From Nitrososphaera_A sp036522495 (GTDB lineage Archaea; Thermoproteota; Nitrososphaeria; Nitrososphaerales; Nitrososphaeraceae): a stretch of 7,753 bases of DNA. Shown piece after piece: positions 1-4,560 of this stretch. Every line of letters begins with the position of its first letter. Within the stretch, counting starts at the first letter, position 1. A program made the translations under genes and the position numbers. A model generated the notes under the pieces. That model was given only the letters and a program-made list of their open reading frames with translations, made no database searches and was not told the origin of the DNA. The stretch covers positions 1-7,753 of the forward strand of contig DATDFS010000147.1 in the NCBI GenBank assembly GCA_036522495.1, in the 5' to 3' direction.

Positions 1-339
1 ATGCACCATCATAACCCCTCTGATAGATACGACATAAGCAACGCTGATATTGCAATAGTTGATTTAGCTGATCCGTGGACTGTTGTTAATCAAGTTCATG
101 AAGCCTTAAAAGGGAGTGGATCATTCGTAGCGATATGTCCAACGATGAATCAGCTCGAAAGAATTGCCTCAGGACTTAAGCAAAGTTGCTATGTTGACGT
201 CGACTGTGTTGAATTAATGATACGTAATATCGAGGCGAGAGAAGGCATGACAAGACCTTCAATGAGAATGATAGGTCATACAACCTATCTGGCCTTTGCT
301 AGAAAGGCTGAGGAAATGATTAAATCTTCTCCCTATTGA
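1..339 (+). CDS. trmI: tRNA (adenine-N1)-methyltransferase, TrmI/Gcd14 family, C-terminal part
   Basis: This is the 3' end of a gene that began before the window; the ATG at base 1 is most likely an internal methionine, because the SAM-binding N-terminal half of the family is missing. In the visible 112 residues, the family pattern is clear: a DLADPW motif (residues 21-26) ending the SAM-fold acidic strand, an ALKGSG turn (35-40), PTMNQ (47-51), an E..iRN segment (71-76), and the closing RPSMRMIGHTTYLAFARK block (85-102). TrmI enzymes methylate N1 of adenine 58, and in archaea also 57, in the T-loop of tRNA using S-adenosylmethionine, normally as a cytoplasmic homotetramer. The reading frame ends cleanly at TGA 337-339 with a normal C-terminus, so nothing visible here is broken. 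It is convergent with the minus-strand genes to the right, separated by about 2 kb of decayed sequence. Confidence 0.9.
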   Translation: MHHHNPSDRYDISNADIAIVDLADPWTVVNQVHEALKGSGSFVAICPTMNQLERIASGLKQSCYVDVDCVELMIRNIEAREGMTRPSMRMIGHTTYLAFARKAEEMIKSSPY

Positions 340-363
340 CCTATAAAGAGAGAAAAATTACCC

Positions 364-542
364 ATGGAAGAAAAGGTTCTATAGAGGAAATAACTGCTAT
401 CACACCTGTTGTACATTCTGCAGAACTACAATAAGCATTAGAAAAAGCAGAGGCTGAAGAGGTTGGTGCCCTTGTTAAACCTGCATATCTGCCACAATAC
501 GAATATTCGAGATCAGGTTTTTCGCTAGCCATTTCTAGATGA
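364..542 (+). pseudogene. Remnant of a small gene of unknown function, with one frameshift and one stop
   Basis: An ATG at 364 opens the peptide MEEK and then hits TAG at 382. One base back, in the frame starting at 375, the sequence continues as GSIEEITAITPVVHSAELQ, a TAA at 432-434, then ALEKAEAEEVGALVKPAYL and PQYEYSRSGFSLAISR up to TGA 540-542. Restoring one G in the GG at 375-376 and turning the TAA into a sense codon gives a coherent acidic, helix-rich protein of about 60 residues. A TATA-like CTATAAA lies at 341-347, about 20 nt before the ATG. I do not recognise the family. The opposite strand is also open here (341-532), but its translation is low-quality (serine-, cysteine- and alanine-rich) and looks like a shadow. 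Confidence 0.45.
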
Positions 543-568
543 TATAGCCTAATGTTTACAAGAGATTA

Positions 569-577
569 TTTATATCC
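569..577 (+). promoter_or_regulatory. TATA-like promoter element
   Basis: The sequence TTTATATCC, followed by a T-rich stretch (578-583), resembles an archaeal TATA box. Transcription from it would start near 597-600, leaving a leader of roughly 25 nt before the ATG at 623. In so AT-rich a region such matches occur by chance, so this is weak support for expression of the downstream ORF. Confidence 0.3.
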
Positions 578-622
578 TTTTTTCTATATTTTATTATTGT
601 CAAAAAATCTATAAGGACGGTT

Positions 623-844
623 ATGAAGGAAAATGACGGGATCAAAGGTAACAATGAAATTTCATCTGGTAGCAGCAAAAAAAGGATCTTTTGTCAATAT
701 AATTGTAATAATGGATATATAGATATGGATGTGATAAGGCGGTATTTCTCATCCCTCTTTCCTATCCACCTACAAGATTACACTGTGAAATCCCTTAGTT
801 GTTTATCATATGTATATATATGTATATGTGTATGTACCTATTAA
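623..844 (+). CDS. Small hypothetical protein (73 aa), doubtful
   Basis: This is the only unbroken start-to-stop ORF of note in the 2-kb gap after trmI. The ATG is preceded by a weak Shine-Dalgarno-like AAGGACGG (613-620) and by a TATA-like element about 50 nt upstream. The first part is hydrophilic (MKENDGIKGNNEISSGSSKK). The middle, residues 20-52, looks protein-like (KKRIFCQYNCNNG, then IDMDVIRRYFSSLFPIHLQ). The last 18 or so residues (YVYICICVCTY at the end) are simply the translation of a TATG/TATA low-complexity tract at 808-836, which suggests that the original stop was lost or that the ORF is chance. No transmembrane segment or known domain is recognisable. It could be a real small protein, a 3'-eroded remnant like its neighbours, or noise. 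Confidence 0.3.
   Translation: MKENDGIKGNNEISSGSSKKRIFCQYNCNNGYIDMDVIRRYFSSLFPIHLQDYTVKSLSCLSYVYICICVCTY
808..836 (+). repeat. TATG/TATA low-complexity tract
   Basis: A run of alternating purine-pyrimidine steps built from TATA and TATG/TGTA units, almost free of other motifs. It forms the 3' end of the small ORF at 623-844 and probably arose by slippage. Confidence 0.6.
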
Positions 845-887
845 AATGTGCCTATCAAATAGCAGGATATGCAATGAATGGCCCTAA

Positions 888-1035
888 GGTTCAGTTATAT
901 TATTTAATGATACAATTGTTATTACTGCCAGCATATTAGCTTCCACATTTCAATTAGATCTCATCTGCTGTTGGAGTATTTGAAGATACATTATCATCAT
1001 CAGATGCACTTGCAACTCCTATAGTATCATATTAA
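888..1035 (+). pseudogene. Remnant of a repeat-containing surface protein
   Basis: Two frames together spell two copies of one repeat. From 888, after TAA 885-887, the frame reads GSVILFNDTIVITASILAST and then FQLD. One shift later, the frame starting at 958 (after TAG 955-957) reads ISSAVGVFEDTLSSSDALAT and then PIVSY, ending at TAA 1033-1035. FNDTIVITASILAST and FEDTLSSSDALATPI align as a degenerate F-x-D-T-[IL]-x-x-[ST]-x-x-[IL]-A-[ST] unit. Ser/Thr/Asp-rich repeats of the type DTL-S-x-SDALAT occur in long predicted extracellular proteins of ammonia-oxidising archaea, so this is probably a fragment of such a gene. There is no start codon and only about 45 residues survive. Which larger gene it came from cannot be told here. 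Confidence 0.4.
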
Positions 1036-1158
1036 AATATAATTCAACGCATAGGCTTGCTTTGGATGAACAGGAATCTTTTTGTGTTCCAGTGCTTATA
1101 TATAACATTTAAGCTGCTCTTCGTTTATTAGATGGCCGAAAATGTAGACTGGATTCAT
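1027..1158 (-). pseudogene. Remnant of a small gene of unknown function, one in-frame stop
   Basis: On the minus strand an ATG at 1158 opens MNPVYIFGHLINEEQLKCYI, is interrupted by TAA at 1098-1096, and continues in the same frame as ALEHKKIPVHPKQAYALNYI plus LI to TGA at 1029-1027. Reading through the single stop gives a coherent 43-residue protein with a charged helix-like N-terminal half and a basic HKKIPVHPK stretch. I do not recognise the family. The plus strand is also partly open here and has a stop nearby (TAA 1110-1112), so strand assignment rests on protein-likeness alone. The start is 3 nt downstream of a 12-bp palindrome (1162-1173) that contains TATATA. Confidence 0.35.
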
Positions 1159-1161
1159 ATT

Positions 1162-1173
1162 TTGTATATACAA
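1162..1173. promoter_or_regulatory. 12-bp perfect palindrome TTGTATATACAA
   Basis: TTGTATATACAA reads the same on both strands. It lies 3 nt before the minus-strand ATG at 1158 and 2 nt from the 20-bp palindrome at 1176-1195. It could have been an operator half of the pair. Being TA-rich, it could also be chance. Confidence 0.3.
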
Positions 1174-1175
1174 CC

Positions 1176-1195
1176 ATGAGGATCTAGATCCTCAT
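1176..1195. repeat. 20-bp perfect palindrome
   Basis: ATGAGGATCTAGATCCTCAT is a perfect 20-bp inverted repeat with no spacer. A further GAGGAT at 1205-1210 can pair with ATCCTC at 1188-1193, giving an alternative hairpin. It sits between two minus-strand gene remnants, just after the stop of the upstream one (TAG 1204-1202) and before the start of the next (1158). It may be a former operator for a dimeric regulator or a hairpin in a spacer. Confidence 0.5.
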
Positions 1196-1201
1196 ACCCT
1201 C

Positions 1202-1521
1202 CTAGAGGATTGTTTCCTTGTCGTACATCGTTGTAAAGTCTTTTAATTGTTTATGATAAGCCATCATGTGAGGATCCCACGAACCTATTCCCCCAAACAT
1301 GTCTTGCTGCTTTACAATATGTCTTGAATTTCTTTGGATGTATCATCATCTTTGTCATATAGGCTATGATGATAAGGAAGTACTTCTTCATCCCAGATAA
1401 TATCGACTGTGTATGTTTCAGCAGCAGAACCGCCTCAAATACGGGATGCATCGCTCCCCACTGTATTGGAACCTTCCTTACTACACCCATCTCCTTCATA
1501 GGAATATCGTATACCTAAAAT
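1202..1521 (-). pseudogene. Remnant of an acidic small gene of unknown function, frameshifted
   Basis: On the minus strand, the frame running from 1434 to TAA 1314-1312 reads GGSAAETYTVDIIWDEEVLP and then YHHSLYDKDDDTSKEIQDI. One base out, the frame continues from about 1318 as VKQQDMFGGIGSWDPHMMAY and then HKQLKDFTTMYDKETIL, up to TAG 1204-1202. Joining the two at QDI, as if one base had been lost near 1316-1320, gives about 76 residues of convincing protein sequence rich in Asp, Trp, His and Tyr. A further in-frame stretch upstream (1521-1438, containing RYSYEGDGCSKEGS) is separated by TGA 1437-1435 and may be its N-terminus. The longer open frame on the same strand (1499-1251) is the third frame and reads less like protein. 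I do not recognise the family. Confidence 0.45.
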
Positions 1522-1608
1522 TTACTAGTTGCAGTTTCAATTTTATATGGTGGACCGGTTGATTTAATTCAAACCTTTCAACGCATTTTTACTTTGAGAT
1601 TCATATTG

Positions 1609-1862
1609 ATGGCAGTAAAAGCAATAATAACACCTGCTTGCAATTATATTCCTGAAGAATCAAGGCTGGTTCTCACATCTTCTTTCGCATTAGGAAATGT
1701 CAGCGAAGATGCTGCTTTTAAATTAGGCGTAGATTCGCAAGAAAAACTTATGGTATAAAAGATACACATATCACGAATTTACAGTCCGGTGTAGATGATA
1801 TAGTTAATGAAAGATTAAAGAATATCGAAAAATCTCGACTTATAGATTTACATATTGGTTAA
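1609..1862 (+). pseudogene. Small gene of unknown function with a -1 frameshift in an A-run
   Basis: An ATG at 1609 opens MAVKAIITPACNYIPEESRL followed by VLTSSFALGNVSEDAAFKLG and VDSQEK, then meets TAA at 1756-1758. One base back, within the five-A run at 1742-1746, the frame continues as TYGIKDTHITNLQSGVDDIV followed by NERLKNIEKSRLIDLHIG, ending at TAA 1860-1862. The repaired protein has 83 residues and both halves have balanced composition, so this is very probably one gene missing a single A. The N-terminal half is hydrophobic and Ser/Thr-rich; the C-terminal half is a charged helix. The break could be real decay, a sequencing error in the homopolymer, or, least likely, recoding on AAA codons. 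A TTTTATAT element lies at 1541-1548, 60 nt upstream. The family is not recognised. Confidence 0.5.
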
Positions 1863-1973
1863 GTCTATGATATTTGCGATCAAGTTAGAATAAATATCTA
1901 TTTTCTATATTAATACTGTATTTTAAGATATGCGAATGTAAGTTACTTCTTATTGTTGAATGTAAAACAGCTA

Positions 1974-2030
1974 ATGAGAAAGTGTTCAACTTGTGGTTTA
2001 GAAGTATGTTGGATAAGCAGTCCTCTATAA
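1974..2030 (+). pseudogene. Possible zinc-binding (CxxC) fragment
   Basis: The 18-residue ORF MRKCSTCGLEVCWISSPL begins at ATG 1974 and ends at TAA 2028-2030. Its KCSTCGLEV start resembles the first knuckle of small archaeal zinc-ribbon proteins, but no second CxxC is found downstream in any frame. It lies just upstream of the DUF4314-like remnant and may be the start of an eroded gene, or chance. Confidence 0.2.
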
Positions 2031-2078
2031 TATAAAAGTCGGTAGAGATATTTCTATAGAAAATTGAGTAATCACTGA

Positions 2079-2324
2079 GACATCAATCCAAACGGTATAC
2101 AGGTAAGAGACAGAATTAGACTAATCCATACACATGATGTCCATGCAGATGTTAGGGGGGGTGAAACTGGTATTGTATTTGGGTTATCAACTGCTCCTAA
2201 ATACTGCCAGAGTAATGAATTAGATCTAATTATATGGATAGAATGGGATCACAGCTAAAGCAGAGTAGCATTAGCTGAAGGTGTGGATCAATATGACATT
2301 ATTGAGAAAGTCAGGGAATTGTAA
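2079..2324 (+). pseudogene. Remnant of a DUF4314-like small SH3-type protein
   Basis: After TGA 2076-2078 the frame reads DINPNGIQVRDRIRLIHTHD, then VHADVRGGETGIVFGLSTAP and KYCQSNELDLIIWIEWDHS, then a TAA at 2256-2258, and continues in frame as SRVALAEGVDQYDIIEKVREL to TAA 2322-2324. The order of motifs (R-[IV]-x-L-I-x-x-x-D near the N-terminus, then G-x-x-G-x-V, then I-x-W-D, then S-x-x-A-L-x-E-G-x-D-x-[FY]-x-I-I) is that of short DUF4314-type proteins, which are single SH3-like barrels of unknown role. No in-frame ATG is left upstream, and there is one internal stop, so the copy is dead or at best truncated. It converges with PINA, 73 nt from the PINA stop. Confidence 0.5.
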
Positions 2325-2397
2325 TAAGTTTAGCCATTCAAACCAATATAATTCCATTTACTTTTGACCAATATATCTTTTCTTGATAATAATCATA

Positions 2398-4227
2398 TTA
2401 GTTGCTCAAAAATACCTTAAGCTTGCCCCCTGTGAGAATTGAGTTGATTATCTTTCTTCCGTTTTCGGATCGTTTATCAACTTTTATTCTGGCTTTCTTT
2501 CCTATCTGACTACTGCAGATGAATTCATCTTCATTATAAATATCAACTATTTTTCCTATCGCTTGTTCTTTTACCAAGATGATTATGGATGAGCCCACTT
2601 CACTCATATCAAAATCTATTTCTTCGCCAAGTGCCGGAGTCTTGACGTCTATATCAATCTTCATTCCCAAAATATTTTCCAATTCTGTAACTGTGGATCC
2701 TCCTTTTCCAATTATTCTCGGAGCAACGTCTTTCCCCACCCTTACTTGCACTCTATTATCAGATATTATGTGAATGTCTGCATTCGGATCAAATCTCCTT
2801 ATAGTATCTTTAATTTTAGATTCTGCTAATTTTTTAATACTGGTGTCATTTTGCATTGTCTTCGATATTTGAGCAACTGGAACAACAACATTTTCTTCCC
2901 CATAAGTATATATTTCATACTCAATCTCGCCGGTTTCAAAATCTCTGACTTCTACTAATGGTCTGGATAAATCAGACTCCGTCATTCCAGTTGGGACTTT
3001 GACTGTCAACAATATGTCATAAACTTTCTGAATCCTGCCATCCTTAATAAAAATAATTGTATCCAGAATGTGCGGGATCATACCTAACTCCAATCTGCCA
3101 ATGAATCTTTGGATTGAATCAAGCGGACTGCTCGCATGAACAACACCTACCATTCCAACGCCAGCCAGTCTCATATCAGAAAACACTTCGAAATCTTGTG
3201 CCCTCCTTACTTCATCAAAAATCGTATAGTCCGGACGCACCAACAACAATATGTCAACCGCTTTTTCAAAGCTTCCTTCCAGTGGACCATACTGAGTTAC
3301 TTCCTCCGGAACCTGTAAGTCCCGGGGGGATTCGAAGGTTTTTACTATTTTAGCATGGGCAACATAAAATTCTGCTAAACTACTGGCAAATGTACTTTTG
3401 CCTGAGCCAGGAGGACCTGATATAATTACACCTTCCGCTTTTCCTGATAATCTTTCCATTAATTTATCACTTACCCGATAATCATTTAGTGATAGTTTTA
3501 CGACCGGTCTGACTATAGTAATTTCAACCCCGTCCGAGAAGGGGGGTCTTGTAATCGCAATTCGATATGTACCGTATTGAATTACTGTAGCTCCACTTCG
3601 ACTAATTTCAACCGTTCCTTGCCCACTAGACCTCGAAGCCTCTGAGATTTCTTTAATAATGTTTACCAGGCTGGCCTTGGTGCTTATATCATTCCCTAAC
3701 TTTACGAGCTCGGAGCTACCTGGCGCTCCACGTTTTGCCATAGGCACGACTCCTTCTTTAATGTGAACACTCATAGTGGTTTCATCAAAGAATTTTTCAA
3801 ATTCTAAATTTGTTATCTTTGTTGGAGTTGTGATATGAAGACAGTGTATTCCTTGTGCTTGGGCCACCTGAGCTTGAACATAATCGGCTGTTATGAGAAC
3901 GGCTCCTTCTTGCATAGCGACATCCTTTATAATCGCATCAATCCTTCCGTGTTTTGCTAAACGTATGTCATCCATAGTAGGTCTTTCACCAACGAACCTA
4001 AGGTCAACATTCTTCTGTAAACACTGTCGTCTTATTTTCTTAACTTCCTCCAGTCCCACAAAACCATGTTCTTTATTAGTGGATGCTTGAGATTGTAGCT
4101 CATCTAATGCGGCGAGCGGAATTACAATTTCACTACCGACTTCAATGGCTTCACCAGATTCAAGCATTTTACTAATCTCACCGTCAATTATTATACTCGT
4201 ATCTAGAACAAATTTCTTTTTTGTCAC
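2398..4227 (-). CDS. pina: PINA-type ATPase: PIN nuclease domain, PilT-like ATPase, KH domain
   Basis: The 609-residue protein has three domains. An N-terminal PIN domain (1-130) carries the acidic residues D9 (VLDTS), E43, D97 (RIDAII) and D115 (LITAD). A central PilT/VirB11-like RecA ATPase (about 200-420) has the P-loop GPPGSGKST at 271-279, Walker B DYTIFDE at 333-339 and VVHAS at 362-366. A C-terminal KH domain (about 480-530) has the GxxG loop GKGG at 507-510. This is the architecture of archaeal PINA, known from Sulfolobus islandicus as a hexameric ATPase that promotes Holliday-junction branch migration, has nuclease activity and partners the resolvase Hjc. A role in recombination or fork repair, or in RNA handling via KH, follows from that family knowledge. 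The start is GTG at 4227-4225, giving the MTKKKFVLDTS terminus typical of PIN domains. The nearby ATG at 4232 is out of frame and stops at once. All motifs look intact. Confidence 0.9.
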   Translation of the reverse strand: MTKKKFVLDTSIIIDGEISKMLESGEAIEVGSEIVIPLAALDELQSQASTNKEHGFVGLEEVKKIRRQCLQKNVDLRFVGERPTMDDIRLAKHGRIDAIIKDVAMQEGAVLITADYVQAQVAQAQGIHCLHITTPTKITNLEFEKFFDETTMSVHIKEGVVPMAKRGAPGSSELVKLGNDISTKASLVNIIKEISEASRSSGQGTVEISRSGATVIQYGTYRIAITRPPFSDGVEITIVRPVVKLSLNDYRVSDKLMERLSGKAEGVIISGPPGSGKSTFASSLAEFYVAHAKIVKTFESPRDLQVPEEVTQYGPLEGSFEKAVDILLLVRPDYTIFDEVRRAQDFEVFSDMRLAGVGMVGVVHASSPLDSIQRFIGRLELGMIPHILDTIIFIKDGRIQKVYDILLTVKVPTGMTESDLSRPLVEVRDFETGEIEYEIYTYGEENVVVPVAQISKTMQNDTSIKKLAESKIKDTIRRFDPNADIHIISDNRVQVRVGKDVAPRIIGKGGSTVTELENILGMKIDIDVKTPALGEEIDFDMSEVGSSIIILVKEQAIGKIVDIYNEDEFICSSQIGKKARIKVDKRSENGRKIINSILTGGKLKVFLSN

Positions 4228-4247
4228 TTCATATGGTGTTATTATAA

Positions 4248-4257
4248 GGGATTAAAG
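4248..4257 (-). promoter_or_regulatory. Possible TATA element for PINA
   Basis: On the minus strand TTTAAT (4256-4251) is centred about 26 nt before the GTG start, the expected distance for a leaderless archaeal transcript. A better-looking TTATAAT lies closer (about 4239-4247), which would put the transcription start inside the gene. The assignment is tentative. Confidence 0.25.
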
Positions 4258-4348
4258 AATTTTGTCAGTAACCCGAGGGCTCGACAAAAATCTAGGGAAC
4301 CTTAACAGAATCTATTTAGTATCACCGTTTATGTGAATTTGTCTTAAC

Positions 4349-4402
4349 AGCAAAATCTTTCTAGCGCAAATAAGGAGCGTCATTCTTTTCGTCGATTTTG
4401 CT
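4349..4402. repeat. 9-bp inverted repeat, possible RNA stem
   Basis: AGCAAAATC (4349-4357) and GATTTTGCT (4394-4402) are perfect complements separated by 36 nt. On the minus strand this would be a stem-loop in the spacer after argS and before PINA. Confidence 0.45.
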
Positions 4403-4403
4403 C

Positions 4404-4417
4404 TCTACGTACGTAGA
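4404..4417. repeat. 14-bp perfect palindrome TCTACGTACGTAGA
   Basis: TCTACGTACGTAGA is self-complementary over all 14 bases, with a core of two ACGT units, and it abuts the inverted repeat at 4349-4402. The GC-containing core in an AT-rich spacer makes chance less likely than for TA-only palindromes. It may be a binding site for a dimeric regulator. Confidence 0.45.
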
Positions 4418-4560
4418 TTTTAGCAATAGATGCCCGCTGTTTCATTATCCGAGATTAGAAACAAAGAATATTGTACATAATATATGTATAATATATAATG
4501 ATACAATTCGCGTTATACGACAGATTATTGAGAATATGCAGACTATATATTATCTTTTAT

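Larger units (their letters stand above)
4228..4560. other. Intergenic region between argS and PINA with inverted repeats
   Basis: No supported gene lies in these 333 bases. The open frame at 4398-4583 (+) runs into argS on the opposite strand and looks like chance. The region holds a 9-bp inverted repeat (AGCAAAATC at 4349-4357, GATTTTGCT at 4394-4402), a 14-bp perfect palindrome TCTACGTACGTAGA at 4404-4417, a near-copy GATTTTAGC at 4416-4424, and an AT-rich tract at 4470-4500 with TACATA/TATGTA arms around ATA (4474-4488). It must contain the end of the argS transcript and probably the PINA promoter. No clear oligo-T terminator is visible for argS. Confidence 0.6.

Noticed and set aside
341..532. 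63-codon ORF on the minus strand
   Set aside because: Antisense to the better protein-like broken frame at 364-542; composition is low-quality and no motif is seen.
1251..1499. 82-codon ORF on the minus strand
   Set aside because: It is the third frame of the same strand; the other two frames together give a more convincing protein (DIIWDEE, MFGGIGSWDP) across one frameshift.
1742..1748. Programmed -1 frameshift site
   Set aside because: The A-run is suggestive, but the P-site codon GAA would mispair after the shift and no downstream stimulatory structure is obvious; base loss or sequencing error is simpler.
1863..2060. Long open minus-strand frame in the AT-rich gap
   Set aside because: No suitable start and a Leu/Asn/Ser/Ile-rich translation typical of chance in AT-rich DNA.
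340..2397. Mobile element or CRISPR as the source of the gap
   Set aside because: No transposase or integrase motifs, terminal inverted repeats, target duplications or regularly spaced direct repeats were seen.
2579..4090. Several plus-strand ORFs of 60-79 codons within PINA
   Set aside because: Antisense shadows of a fully supported 609-residue gene.
4265..4290. GGGCTCGAC-like stretch suggesting a tRNA T-arm
   Set aside because: No acceptor, D- or anticodon stem could be folded around it on either strand; no tRNA gene was recognised elsewhere in the window.
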